A stretch of DNA of 64,000 nucleotides, from NCBI RefSeq assembly GCF_026151205.1, contig NC_087072.1, forward strand, positions 7,501-71,500, given 5' to 3'. Origin of the DNA: Bolinopsis microptera (lineage: Eukaryota > Ctenophora > Tentaculata > Lobata > Bolinopsidae). Of the stretch, positions 1-11,307 are shown one piece after another. The first letter of the stretch is position 1. Every line of letters starts with the position of its first letter. The notes under the pieces were generated by a model, which did not search any database, was not told the DNA's origin, and saw only the letters and a list, made by a program, of their open reading frames with translations. The position numbers and the translations under genes were made by a program.

Positions 1-290
1 TAACTTACCCACCGCCCCACTAAAAACGTACCAGCCGTCTAACTTACCCACCGCCCCACTAAAAACGGACCAGCCGTCTAACTTACCCACCGCCCCACTA
101 AAATACGGACCAGCCGTCTAACTTACCCACCGCCCCACTAAAAAACGGACCAGCCGTCTAACTTACCCACCGCCCCACTAAAATACGGACCAGCCGTCTA
201 ACTTACCCACCGCCCCACTAAAATACGGACCAGCCGTCTAACTTACCCACCGCCCCAGGGGCGTGCGCTTTCTCCTGGGTGCCCCACTAA
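1..290. repeat. ~40-bp minisatellite at the left window edge
   Basis: About six to seven copies of a 39-40 bp unit built on TAACTTACCCACCGCCCCAC separated by ACTAAAAACGGACCAGCCG. Read on the minus strand each unit contains GGTGGGTAAGTTAG, a good 5' splice-site consensus. The next ABHD17 exons should lie just beyond this edge, so the array may be another exon-edge array. That cannot be tested without the flanking sequence. Confidence 0.9.
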
Positions 291-656
291 AAAACAAATC
301 CACAAACCTGCTCATTTGTCCGAGGTCGACAGCGTTACCGTGACTGAACAGTATCGTAAACAAAGGGTTCTTTACTGGTCGTACCATCATGCACGCAACC
401 TGGTGTTTTTCAGTAATTTTGGAGTGATCTCACTGTGTCGACAATACAAATTCTTCAGAATTATGATCTAACAAAAACGACCAATGCAATAGCCATGACC
501 AATGACCATCGTGTGTAGCAATATTATATGTAGCAAGACATCGCCAAATATATGATACATTATTCAAGTAAACGAAAAAGTGAAATGGAGTAGAAGTAAA
601 GTAAAACTGAATTGGAGTAGAATGTGAAATGACGTTAACATGGTTACAAGCTGTAC

Positions 657-1212
657 CTTGTTTCCTCTGGAGCTGCGAGTAGTGAAGCAGTCGATAAAGC
701 TGAGTTCTCTGTCGTTGAACTGCCACTCTGCCCGCTCAGTGAGAACCAACTCTTGTGTCCCATCCTCCTGTGAAGATAAGATGTTATGTTGGGTTCAGAG
801 TCAGCATTTATCAATTTATCAAATATTAACTTAACCTTTTTCAACTTCGACTAGGAACTAAAAAATAAAAATACAATTAATATTTGCAGCCAAGAAGTTG
901 TAAAGACATTACCTTTGTGACAATAGTGTAGCTAGTAACCTAGTAACCAGAAGCTAGTAACCTAGTAACCAGTAGCTAGTCAAGACATTACCTTTGTGAC
1001 AATAGTGTAGCTAGTAACCTAGTAACCAGAAGCTAGTAACCTAGTAACCAGTAGCTAGTAACCTAGTAACCAGTAGCTAGTAAAGACATTACCTTTGTGA
1101 CAATAGTGTAGCTAGGTTCAGGAGGGACAAATGCAAGTTTAGCTGCTATTCTAGACGGTATGGGAGGACAACACAACAAGCAGCAGATGTCTGCGAGGCT
1201 GAACCCGTTCAT
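657..1212 (-). CDS. ABHD17: ABHD17-type depalmitoylase, first two coding exons (partial)
   Basis: Exons at 1093-1212 (40 codons, start ATG at 1212) and 657-767 (37 codons) are both in phase 0, with acceptor CAG before 767 and GT donors after 1093 and 657. Exon 1 begins [17 protein letters not shown], the cysteine cluster that is palmitoylated and anchors ABHD17 proteins to membranes in vertebrates, followed by [15 protein letters not shown]. Exon 2 holds [14 protein letters not shown] and TTRSSRGNK, matching the segment just before the alpha/beta-hydrolase core. The catalytic Ser/Asp/His part is not in the window and would lie to the left. The family removes palmitate from proteins such as Ras and PSD-95; that role here is inferred from homology. 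No in-frame upstream methionine is needed because the family starts at this MNG. Confidence 0.88.
768..1092 (-). repeat. ABHD17 intron 1 with duplicated exon-1 edge and 5' splice site
   Basis: The end of exon 1 plus its donor (minus strand CACAAAG followed by GTAATGTCTT) occurs three times: the real junction at 1093, and copies ending near 995 and 912. Between them lie runs of the 8-bp motif CTAGTAAC, which also fills introns of MED12 and SLC7 further right. The real donor is the one next to the open exon; the other two are preceded by only about 20 nt of exon sequence. Confidence 0.85.
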
Positions 1213-1444
1213 ACCACTCATAAATTCATACTTCCAACTTGCGACATAAAATCTAGAATAGAGAGTAGATGTTAAAGTTATATAAAAAACTATAGAAAGT
1301 GCTGTAAAGAATGCTGCAATTAAAATGGTCAGGGAATTCGCAGTTGTCTTTGCAGTAATTATCAATTTCGACGAATGATTTACTACAGGTGACTCAAATC
1401 GAAGTGAATCAAATGACATTGTCCATATTCTACCCTGCAAAATG

Positions 1445-2230
1445 TGTGAGGCATAACTCTTTAAAAGATACCGGGAAAAACCTAATGAAAGAAGCAGGGT
1501 GCTCAGATGTTTAGATAGAACACCCCTTATTCCTTGTCAATCCAAATGACTTCCGTGTTAGAACCAATATAACAGATATATAGTAATAAATTAATGTTAT
1601 TTTTATACAGCACCCAAAGGTTAAATAATTTAAATTTAACCCTTATGCTCAGCTGTAAATGATACTTAAATTAACGAGAGTGTGCATCTTTGCCTTAGAC
1701 AGAGGTGAAACAAGAAACTGTTCAGAAAACAGGCGTTAATAACTGTAAATAATATCGTGACTAAATAAGGCAGATGCACCTAACAAGTAGGGTTAGCAGG
1801 TTTTCTAACAGAGGACTTGAGGAAAGGATGATGACTGCAAGAAATCACAGTATGAAACTCATCAGCCTATCAAATATAAAAATCAGGATAATAAAAATGA
1901 AATTCCCTAAAATATTAAAAATTCTATAAAAATTCTATAGAAATTCTTTTGACTCCAAATATACAAACAATCTGAATACTCCAATACACAATAAAAATTG
2001 ATTGAAAAAGTTTACTGCAGAACAGTAACTGACGATAAAAATTATATCTGAAAATCCAATGTACAAGAAGAAAACAACAATTTCAAGAAAACAACATACA
2101 GTCATACCAAACAATCTCGGCAACATAATAGTAGAGACGGTGAAATAAAGAGTGGAAAAAAGATGCTCTAGTGATGAGGCATAACTCTTTGAAAGATACC
2201 AGGAAAAACTTAACGAAAGAAGCAGTTTCC
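1445..2230. repeat. Intergenic DNA with two copies of a ~55-bp dispersed repeat
   Basis: The segment starting ATGAGGCATAACTCTTT at about 1446-1500 returns at about 2172-2228 in the same orientation with roughly 85-90% identity by eye. The DNA between and around is AT-rich and shows no convincing gene. The copies are probably tails of decayed mobile elements. Confidence 0.55.
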
Positions 2231-2469
2231 AAGACCCAATCTTGATAAAGGTCTCCTTTATTAGAATTTTGTTTTTTTAGTAAAACAAAATGCAGCATAT
2301 GGATGAGACAACCTTACATTAAACATGTTGTGCTCAAATACTGACTGAAGTGCACAAGCAATTATTTAAAGTGTACCACCATATATACCTGAGTGCTGCT
2401 TTCGACACTGTAAAATTGTATACAATATAAAATAGTACAGTAAAATATCTACAAAATTTACATGCAAAT

Positions 2470-2877
2470 CTAGGAGACCTCAAAGCTCGTCTTCTGGGGG
2501 ATGAGGTTGTAGGAAACGTCTTGCAGTTCAAGATGCTGGGCTGTTGATCTTCCTCTGATTCCCCTCAGTGCAATGAGTGTACTTCTTAACAGATCAAATC
2601 TGAATCGTGTTCTGATATGATTTTTGACTTGGCTCTTGGCTTCTTTTTTGTGGTCAGCTATCATCTCAGAGACACGATCTACAAACACACTGCAGAGCGG
2701 TCCCATACCTCCGGAGGTTGTGAAGACTAGAGGGACAAATGATCCTTTCTCTGACTGAAGTACTCTCTCTTCATACAAATCTTTCTTTTCTTTCTCGTGA
2801 TCTCTATAGATTTTATCTAGTGTATTTGGGTCACAGATAGGATGTGTGACCCTGATGTCAAAGACACTTTTGATCAT
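2470..2877 (-). pseudogene. Retroelement ORF, C-terminal fragment
   Basis: A 135-residue minus-strand frame contains VLQSEKGSFVPLVFTTSGGM and, further on, a segment ending FRFDLLRSTLIALRG. This C-terminal block (GSFTPLVF-TSGGMG, then an arginine-rich stretch and a final R-G) is common at the end of retroelement polyproteins in cnidarians and other invertebrates, where it follows a reverse transcriptase. No RT domain is joined to it here. It ends where the plus-strand LINE body begins, so the two are nested or abutting insertions. The exact element family was not determined. Confidence 0.6.
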
Positions 2878-2889
2878 AGCAAATTATAA

Positions 2890-5079
2890 AAAATTATTCA
2901 AACAATAACTGGCGGGATTATAGCCTCAGTAAACCACTGCCATGGACTGTATGATGCCTGGGCGAAAGTCAGGAAAGTTAAGTGTAAACAAGGCGAAACT
3001 GACACAAAAGGGGGCACATGCCTGTGTTCTATCTGCTGTAATAAAAGAAACCGTTATGATGACTACAAAGAATATAGAAAGGCTCTAAAAAAGGTTCGTA
3101 AAAAGGCTGTATCTGAATATTATTCTGACAAGTTTCTTGAAACTCAGGGAAACTCCAAGAAAACCTGGGAACTTATAAATAAAATTCGTGGCAAACAGAA
3201 ACGTGATATCAGACCTATATTTACCATAGACAATGAAAAGATAACTAATCGCAGAGTTATAGCGAATGAATTCAATAAGTATTTTGTATCCCTAGCATCT
3301 AACCTTAATGCAGCCTACACAGAACTAGGAGAGATACAAATAAATCAGCTTCCAAGTTTCTGTGACCTCTTACCTAAATCGAATACAGCTAATATATATC
3401 TACATGACTGCTCACCTGAAGAGGTGGCTAAGATCATATCGGAACTTCAGAATGGCAAGGCTAGTGATATACCAGTACATATAGTAAAGGCAGTATCAGG
3501 CATAATTAGCCCACTACTATCGGTTTTGTATAACGAATGTATGCAACAGGGAGTTTTTCCAGACGACCTAAAAGTAGGTAAAATAAGTCCAATATATAAG
3601 AAAGAAAATGCTGAGCTTCTTGAAAATTACAGGCCTATCTCAACCTTAGCGATATTTGGTAAAATACTTGAGAAAATCATATTCTCCAGGCTTTACAGTT
3701 TCTTTCAGTCACAAGGATTATTATATGAAAATCAATATGGCTTCAGAAAAAATCATTCGACAAGCCATGCACTTAACTTCTCTGTCGACTACATTGAAAA
3801 ATCACTAAGAGATAAAAATCATGTACTAGGCATCTTCATTGATTTAAGTAAAGCTTTTGATACAATCTGTCATGATAAACTGCTTAAAAAACTGAATGAT
3901 TATGGAATTCGAGGGACTGCAAATAAATTAATAGCCAGTTATCTCTCTAATAGACAGCAATATGTTTCAGTACTTGGAGAAGAATCCGAAAAACTGTCTG
4001 TTATATTTGGTGTGCCTCAGGGGTCAGTATTAGGTCCCTTGCTTTTCATTATCTACATCAATGAAATATATAGAGTATCAGACCTAGGCAAGTTTATACT
4101 TTTTGCCGATGACACCAACATATTTGTTGTAGATAAATGTATAAAAACACTTTACTGCAAAGCTAACAAAATTCTTAAACTTGTTCATCAGTATATGAAG
4201 AGTAACTTGCTGCATATCAACACAAAGAAATGTTGTTATATCCACTTTAAACCGAACTGTAGAAATGAACCAGATTCAAACACCAATGAATTAGAACTGA
4301 CACTGAATAATATAATAATTAAAAAGGTAGAGGAAACTAAGTTTCTTGGAGTCATTATTGACCAAAAACTGAACTGGGATGCTCACTTAAGAGCGTTAAA
4401 TCGTAAATTGAAATGTGAGATTGGTAGACTATGTGGAATTAGACGCTGTGTACCTAAAAAACTATATAAGGACCTGTACCACACCCTTTTTGAATCACAC
4501 CTATGTTATGGAATATCTGTTTGGGGAGGTGTATCAAATAATAAACTAGAAGCCATATTTAAAACACAAAAGAAATGCATAAGAATTCTCTTTGGTGATA
4601 ATGATGCGTACTTCAATAAGTTCAAAACATGTGCCAGAGTAAGGCCTATCACTAGGGATAAGACCGGTAAAGTTATCAAGCAGATGTTAGGCAAAGATTT
4701 CTTTGAACTAGAACACAGTAAACCAATCTGTAACGAGTATAACTTCCTGACTGTCCACAATCTTCATAAGTTGCACTGTTTACTGGAAATGTTTAAAATT
4801 AATAAGTTCCAATCACCAGTCTCAATGTTCTCTTTATTCAACAGGTCACCAAGACGAGACAACTACTTCATCCCACCCACTCCATCCTCACTATTCATCT
4901 ACCAATCAACCAGTATTTGGAATCACTGCCGTAAGTCAACGAGTGAAATAGACTTCTCCACTCCTATCAGTATATTCAAGAATAATATTAAGAAAGCTTT
5001 GTTAGAACTACAATCTAAATATGACAGACAACTATGGTGCAGTTACAACTTTGATGCAAATGAATTATCATTGAAATAG
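2890..5079 (+). CDS. Non-LTR retrotransposon ORF2, reverse transcriptase (5' truncated)
   Basis: One uninterrupted frame runs from about 2890 to the TAG at 5077-5079, some 730 codons. The first ~180 codons are the linker typical of Jockey/CR1-type ORF2 (including GNSKKTWELINKIRGK). RT motifs follow in order: ENYRPISTLAIFGKILEK, the fingers/palm block with FIDLSKAFDT, GVPQGSVLGPLLF, and the catalytic FADD box in KFILFADDTNIFV. The C-terminal domain ends with IWNHCRKSTSEIDF. The apurinic-type endonuclease that should precede is absent, so the copy is 5' truncated, as usual for target-primed reverse transcription. The frame is intact, so the insertion is young. It would reverse-transcribe its own RNA if full length; this copy cannot be autonomous. 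Confidence 0.9.
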   Translation, partial: KIIQTITGGIIASVNHCHGLYDAWAKVRKVKCKQGETDTKGGTCLCSICCNKRNRYDDYKEYRKALKKVRKKAVSEYYSDKFLETQGNSKKTWELINKIRGKQKRDIRPIFTIDNEKITNRRVIANEFNKYFVSLASNLNAAYTELGEIQINQLPSFCDLLPKSNTANIYLHDCSPEEVAKIISELQNGKASDIPVHIVKAVSGIISPLLSVLYNECMQQGVFPDDLKVGKISPIYKKENAELLENYRPISTLAIFGKILEKIIFSRLYSFFQSQGLLYENQYGFRKNHSTSHALNFSVDYIEKSLRDKNHVLGIFIDLSKAFDTICHDKLLKKLNDYGIRGTANKLIASYLSNRQQYVSVLGEESEKLSVIFGVPQGSVLGPLLFIIYINEIYRVSDLGKFILFADDTNIFVVDKCIKTLYCKANKILKLVHQYMKSNLLHINTKKCCYIHFKPNCRNEPDSNTNELELTLNNIIIKKVEETKFLGVIIDQKLNWDAHLRALNRKLKCEIGRLCGIRRCVPKKLYKDLYHTLFESHLCYGISVWGGVSNNKLEAIFKTQKKCIRILFGDNDAYFNKFKTCARVRPITRDKTGKVIKQMLGKDFFELEHSKPICNEYNFLTVHNLHKLHCLLEMFKINKFQSPVSMFSLFNRSPRRDNYFIPPTPSSLFIYQSTSIWNHCRKSTSEIDFSTPISIFKNNIKKALLELQSKYDRQLWCSYNFDANELSLK

Positions 5080-6540
5080 GTTAATTAAGTAAACTTAATC
5101 ATATGAGTAAACCACGGTGTTATTGCAAAGAACCATGACAAGGGTATCAGACCTATATTAATCTAAGAGACGAAACAAAACGAATCATCATACAACAAAT
5201 TTTAAAATCCTGCGGCACAGGATCCTGTTGTTGTTTTCCTACTCTGCCTCTCCCAAACCCCTCTCTCCTTCTCCTTTCTTCAGGTTTATTCTTCAATTTT
5301 CTAAATTAGATAGCAGATATATTTTCTTTCGAACGCGAATGTAGTAATGGCATTATACATTATTTGGTATCCTATGTATGTTGTGTTTAGTGTTTGCTAA
5401 CTAGGTATGTGCTATATATTTTGGAGAATTTTGAGACTCACGACGTCTCGTCCCATGGGTTGAGTTGTAAGCTGAGTATATGTTCAAATCGCCTTACTTC
5501 GTATGGTGAAACATCGACAGGTATGCCTTAGCCTTTGGGACGAGTGTTTGCCCACCGGGGATCCAAAAATTTGATCACCATGAACATTACTTTGACACGT
5601 GAACTTATCAAACGACTGTAATGATTCCATTAAATTTTCTTAGTACATTTAGCTAGTTTATTGTAGATACACACGATCACAGAATAGAAGAGCACAATTG
5701 GGCTCTTTGTTCTGCGGCCGAGTTTCCTCGGTGGGCCGACAGGTTTTTGTTGTGTAGTAGTGCTGGGGAAAAACACGCTTTAAATATCAATGAATGTAAA
5801 TATTGTTAATTGACATTAGTGCCACAGTTTCTGTGGTAAAAACAAATTTATGGTTAAACATTATATATCGTAGAAGGGCATGATTTACGCACATCACCAA
5901 GCATCTGGATGGATAATTAACACACAAGGATAAACTGACCTTTAAACATGACCACCAGCAATATCATATAATCATAGCTCCGAAATAAATAAATTGCTCT
6001 ACATAGAAACATCTGGCCTGATCTTATCACATTGTGGTCCCCAGGGGTTCGGTAAAGCCCTTACAGGCAACTGGGTCCTTTTACCAGCCACAATTAAACT
6101 AGTCATGCCAGTACTGTCATAAACTGTAACCAACTATTTAAAAATAAGATATCTTTTGCTAGAATTTTAAATTGTAAGCCATAGAGCAATCTTCTCAATT
6201 TTAAAATTTAAATATAACATTTTACCCTAACTATGATGTGGTGGCATTTCATACTTAACTAAAATTCAACTTTGAAAGTCAATAGATTATTAGTCACAAC
6301 AAAATTATAGTTTAAGACATCCATTTTGCATTGTGTATCCAATATTAGAATTTATGATATGTATTGATTGAATAATTGGTAATAAATTTAACTTTTGTTT
6401 TATTAAATATACACATAATTTTCACAATGACCCTATATAAAAACAACCCTTCAAAAAAATCAATATATTCCCTATCTCAAATATTGGGAGAAACATTTGA
6501 ATATTAACCTTGGCCTTGTGGCTCCAAATTCAAATCTAAA
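5080..6540. other. Intergenic, no gene recognised
   Basis: Follows the retrotransposon ORF, so the first part is probably its 3' untranslated region. The rest is AT-rich, with no open frame of interest on either strand, no tandem array and no recognisable RNA gene. Confidence 0.5.
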
Positions 6541-6544
6541 CTGT

Positions 6545-6793
6545 TTATATCTACAAAATTCTTTCTTGCACCTCTGTCCCCCGTAGAGAAATCACTGTTG
6601 TTCTTAGGATTTCGAAACGCTTCCTTATGTATCCAACAGCATCTGAATACCTTTGCCCTGTGTGGTATTCCATCTTGCTAGCAAGCTTCTTTACTAGTCT
6701 TTCAGCTTCACCACCCATTCCACCAGATGTTGAGAAAACTAACGGCGTGAAGCTTCCTTTCTCTACTTCCAGAACCCTTGCATTGTATCATGG
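6545..6793 (-). pseudogene. Second retroelement C-terminal fragment of the GGMG family
   Basis: The minus strand encodes ARVLEVEKGSFTPLVFSTS followed by GGMGGEAERLVKKLA and RYSDAVGYIRKRF. This is a close relative of the fragment at 2470-2877, without the rest of an element. Homology begins and ends abruptly. The two copies differ enough to be separate old insertions. Confidence 0.6.
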
Positions 6794-6836
6794 CAAATTA
6801 ACATATTGAGATTGGGATTGAGGGAATTGCCCTAAA

Positions 6837-7172
6837 ATGGCTCACCAGCTTCATCCGTGGTCGTTGTCAAAAAGAGAAAAAGTCAAGGTACAAACACTCC
6901 TGCTAAATTTTAAACTGCTCCATGGGCTAGCACCTTCATACCTGTCAAAAATTGTCAAGTACAATTCCAGTGGTGGCAGAGATGTGTCTCTTCATTGCCC
7001 TATAAACAGTCCACCCAGAGCCTTCTCTTCATCTGCTCCAAGATTATGGAACAATCTTCCTCTAGAAATCAGGAAATGTGTGAACATCATGAACTTTAAG
7101 GAAAAACTAAAATATCACCTGTTTATAGAAAGTCACCTGTTTTTAGAAAGTCATTTGATATATATTGAGTAA
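6837..7172 (+). pseudogene. LINE ORF2 C-terminal fragment
   Basis: The frame reads TLLLNFKLLHGLAPSYLSKI, then PRAFSSSAPRLWNNLPLEIR and FKEKLKYHLF. This is the standard tail after the RT of CR1/L2/Jockey-type ORF2 proteins (FKxLHGLAPxYL ... APxLWNxLPxxIR ... FKxxLKxxLF). No RT lies upstream, so it is a severely 5' truncated copy. It belongs to a different subfamily from the 2890-5079 element. Confidence 0.75.
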
Positions 7173-7754
7173 CTACATTACTGAGAAAAGACAATTTTTT
7201 TTTTGAGAAAAGACAATTTTTTTGAGAAAAGACAATTTTATTATTTATCACCAATTCAATACATAATCAATAAATATATATCCGAATAAATTTGATTAAA
7301 AATTAAATGATACAAGTATGCTAGCAGCTAGCGCGCTTATATTTGATAAATATTCACGCTGTTAAAATGGGTTTTACCACACCGCCACTCACATTAGCAC
7401 AGTTGGTGAACGGACCCAGGCGCTGTTAAGCTTTTTTTTACTAGAAGATCTATTAAATTTACATTCTATAGCAAGTCAATTTTACGCTTTAAATTAAATT
7501 ATTTTAGATTTTTAAGTTCTAAGGATTTTCGGGCAACATTTGAGATAATAAATTTTTTGTGTTTCACTGCTTCTGCCTACAAAATTGTAGTGTAAGTCAG
7601 AAAAAGAGGCTTTATCCCGGGACATGCCAACATGTTTTGGGTTGGCACCCAGGAGAAAAATAAAAGTAAAAGTAAACATTATGACATAACATCATCACAC
7701 ATGTCTACAACGTATCAAATCACTATATGGAAAAAATATAAAGAAAGCACCCGT

Positions 7755-8850
7755 TAAAACAAAGAGTTTGAACGGGTGATACTCGTAAAATATTTGTTCC
7801 ATAGGAAAACAAATTTAAGGAAAAGAAATTTAAATTTTGGTATTTATTAATAACAATCAAACCATATCATATCATAAAAATAAAGCCGTTGGTTGACTGC
7901 TTCAGTAAGGTAAATATTTTAAGCTTGAAGGTGCCCTGCGCATTTGCAGAACCTCATGCGGCGATCACATGATCACGAGGACCTGTGAGCGCGAGCGCCA
8001 AATTTAATTTTATTTATATTAATTAATAATTATAATCAATATTATATTATTATAATTAATATTATATTATTAAAATTAATATTATATTATTTCATATATT
8101 AGGACCATCGACGAGTCCAGCTCGGCGCACGTCCTAGTAGGTTATATACTTCACTTAACCATGTGCTTTCGCGCCGCTGCGGGCGCGCTTGTTTCACAAG
8201 GCGGGCGCGCACCACTGCAAGCACAAGGGCTAGATAGAGCAAGTTATAAACCTACAAACCGAGTTGTACTCTTTGACGGTCTTGAAACAAATATTTTACG
8301 ATATTACCTGTTAAAAATTCAGCCAATCAGAGTACAGAAATTCGCACAGTTAAAGTTTACTGGGCGGCGCTCAGCCTGTCATTCCGCCGAATCTTTATTC
8401 AGTTTATGAACATAATTGATAATAGGCTGGGGTCCCCAGCTAAAGTTAAAGTTTGAAGTTGCGAACTTTTGATCGCGCGCCGAAATGAGACTTTTTCTGG
8501 AGATAACTCAAAATCTATTCACATAGCCATGTATATACGCGTAGAATATACTGAGGCGGTCGCGCACTACTGCAAGCGAGAGGGCTCTGATTAGAGCAAC
8601 AAAATCTACGTTGTCTCAAATTCCCCCGGGGAGGGGGGAGGAAACGATATTTTCACTAGAGGAACATTTTGCAAAAAACCAAAAATTTCTAGTATCTCTT
8701 TTATTTTCGAAGTTAGGCCCCAGCCAATAAGTTTTCCTTTGTATCACGTTTTGTAGGTTTATAACTTACCAGGACGCGCGCCGAGTTGGACTCGTCGACG
8801 GTCCTAATATATGGAACAAATATTTTACGAGTATCACCCATTAAATCACG
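7755..8850. mobile_element. Non-coding element(s) with nested inverted repeats (MITE-like)
   Basis: The sequence at 7765-7805 (reverse complement ATGGAACAAATATTTTACGA) returns in inverted orientation at 8812-8845. Inside, the stretch from 8096 (ATATTAGGACCATCGACGAG) returns inverted at 8770-8806. A third partial copy of the same end lies at 8255-8310. There is no coding capacity. This looks like one or two nested foldback/MITE-type elements; no clean target duplication was identified. Confidence 0.5.
8345..8450. repeat. Dispersed repeat, CTCAGCCTGTCATTCCGCC family, copy 1
   Basis: Contains TTTACTGGGCGGCGCTCAGC and continues to GGGGTCCCCAGC. About 90 bp are shared with 9610-9705, about 45 bp with 10945-10990, and a shorter inverted piece with 24075-24118. 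Four copies in one window indicate an abundant small mobile element of this genome. Confidence 0.65.
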
Positions 8851-9194
8851 TTGTGCGCTCCTACTAAATCGCTCGCCCAAATTTTAAGAAAATTCTTGTG
8901 AAAAGGCCCTTTGGGCATGAAAGTGATCTAGATCACTTTTTGGACGCTGATTCCGAATCACCCTTGTAGCGCGATGCGTTACTGTGCCGCGCCGCGCACT
9001 CAATGAGGCTTCTCACAGCTAGATCGGCGAGATGCGCTACTGTGCCGCGCCGAGCTGCCATGAATTGACATCGTCAATTAAGAATTACCCCCATGACGTA
9101 GGGTTAAAATGCTTCCCTGGAGAGTTATGGGCAAAAAACCGTTTTGGTCACGTGACAGGCTAGTAAAATACGATTTCGATTGTTTGTGGCCCGG

Positions 9195-9270
9195 GTTAGG
9201 GTTAGAGTTGTGGTAATGGTTATGGTTAGCTTCGGGGTTATGGTTAGGGTTGGGATTAGGGTTTATGTAA
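9195..9270. repeat. Short interstitial telomere-like stretch
   Basis: Degenerate GGTTAGGGTTAG, GGTTATGG and GGGATTAGGG units. Irregular spacing and only a few exact TTAGGG words, so this is a relic or chance purine-rich tract, not a telomere. Confidence 0.4.
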
Positions 9271-9609
9271 AACCGTTTTGTACGGCTGCAAAACCATAAA
9301 AACCAAAGTCACGTGAAATTTTTGGGTGAGCGAATTAGTAAGAGCCCACGTTGTGACCCCCACGGTCGTTTCACTATCGTCCTGACGATACAGGGGGAGC
9401 CGCGCACTCGTGTGCGGCGGGTCATACAACGTATGACAAGGTAACGAAAAGGTGGTGCTCAGCCTGTCATTGGCTGCGCCATCGACCATAACTTGAATTG
9501 TTAATGTTTATAGAAATAAATGATTACGCCTGAGCTGCCGCTGGTGTCCAGGTAACCATTTTGTCGACGGATATGTTACAATCTAAATTTCTTCAAAGTA
9601 GTAGTGCGC

Positions 9610-9705
9610 GCCGCTTGCTTTACTGGGCGGCGCTCAGCCTGTCATTCCGCCAAATCTTTATTATATGTTTATGAACATAATAGCCTGGGGTCCCCAGGTA
9701 ACGCT
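9610..9705. repeat. Dispersed repeat, CTCAGCCTGTCATTCCGCC family, copy 2
   Basis: Near-identical to 8345-8450 over its whole length, including the conserved GGGGTCCCCAG end; a degenerate piece also lies at about 9450-9478. Confidence 0.65.
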
Positions 9706-10499
9706 TGCTTTGAGGCAAGTGATACGAAGTAGCGCGCACTGGTGACTGGGCTAGTCCATTAACAATGGACAGCCATTTTGTGGCTATTTACCGCGAAATT
9801 GTGCGCAGCAAGGTCTTGGTAAGCTATCGCTTTTCCTTTCACATTATTTAGTGCCAGTGGTACTGTACTGGTAAAATTTCTTCAAATTTTAAACCCGTCA
9901 CCAGTCATAAAAATGGCCCTATAATCCACCCCAACATGCACTGTGCGTGGTGAACTTTGTTGTTTGTAATTTAATTGTATGTACAATCATAAAACATTGA
10001 TTTTTAGTGAAATAATTTTTGGTAAACATATCTAATATTGATCATTGATTTATACAAAATATAACAACGAATATTATTAACATAATCATAATTTTTCTCA
10101 TACCATGGACTCAGCACTTATTGCCGAAGTTATACTTGCGTCCCCCCTTACAGTCAACAGTGCTGCTTGAAAAACTACAGCAGTGTTTGCAACTTAAAAA
10201 CTAAGTGAGGTTATCTTAAATCTGACAAAATTGTAACAAAATAATACCGTTAATTCATAATTGGTTTCGGCGTTTCGCAAAATTTATAGTCTATATTCGG
10301 TCTTCTACAAGCACAGAATAAGTAATAACATATACAATATATTACATATATTACACATAAAAAGCTGTGCATAATTCATAATTGATCAGAGTCTAAGTTA
10401 ATGATATGTGACCTAAGGAGTTGAGATGAAGCACTCTAGAACGGCCGAGTTATAGGATGATACTTATAGTTATTAATTATAATAACTTTACTCGCATCT

Positions 10500-11307
10500 T
10501 CATCGCATACAACAGCAGAGTCCACGTAAAGCCCACTTGGAGTAGTGAACATTCTCGTTGAATATGTCTGAAAAGATTAAGTTATAATACGGGAACAACT
10601 TACATTTCAAGAATACGGCCACAGTAAAACAGCTTGGGGAAAGGGAAATCGCCGAACAGTAAATCGACTATCGAGGTGTACACTGTACGGCAAATGGAGG
10701 GTATGACGCGATCTCAGTCAGATTAAAGTACTCGGGGTAGGGCTTATTGTTTATGGAACTTTATGGTTCACATTACATGGTTTCCTCTCCGCACAGTATT
10801 GGTTCTTCATTAGTGGTAACGGTTCACAGTTATGCACAAACGCTCAAGTAAGGGGGAGATGAACGAAGTAACGAGTCTAACAAGCTTTTCGAGATGAAAA
10901 ACCCAATTCTAAGCCTCTCAAAGGATCTTGTGATATCAAACAAAATATTTACTGGGCGGCGCTCAGCCTGTCATTCCGCCGAATATTTATTTATTACTGT
11001 CACCAAGATGTAATTAGATCGAACGCAGAAATTAGATCGAACAGGTTCGATCTAGGAATTAGATGGATATTTTCACAAATTTTTGGGAAATGGGTTTTAA
11101 TGTTTATTTAAATAAGAAGTTAGAGTGTTTTAGAAAACAGTGTGTGAAGAGCTTACCTAAGAAGAAGAGAGGTTTGTCGTCCATAGCACGTGTAGAGTAG
11201 ACGGGGCACTGGTACAGACAGTGGGTCCTGTCCGTCTGACTCGGTCCTGCTGTCACGTGGATTACCGGGAGCTGGGTGAACTTGGACTTGGGGGCCACAT
11301 CCTGCAT
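10500..11307 (-). CDS. Dynein heavy chain, last two exons (C-terminal domain)
   Basis: Exon 11157-11307 reads from ATGCAGGATGTGGCCC to a GTAAGC donor and encodes QLPVIHVTAGPSQTDRTH then LYQCPVYSTRAMDDKPLFFL, matching the conserved PVI-h-A...YxCPVYxT strand pair near the end of dynein heavy chains. One base carries over into exon 10500-10567 (acceptor TTTTCAG), encoding DIFNENVHYSKWALRGLCCC then MR and a TGA at 10500-10502. This is the usual dynein end (...W-LRGVALL-C). The phases fit exactly. Dynein heavy chains are ~4,500-residue AAA+ motors; this is the microtubule-distal C-terminal cap. The axonemal or cytoplasmic paralogue was not resolved. Upstream exons are not found before the divergent gene at 15.2 kb, so this is either a partial copy or a gene with the Ig-VWD locus nested in an intron. 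Confidence 0.8.

Noticed and set aside
9195-9270. Telomere or chromosome end
   Set aside because: Only a few irregular TTAGGG words with unrelated sequence on both sides.
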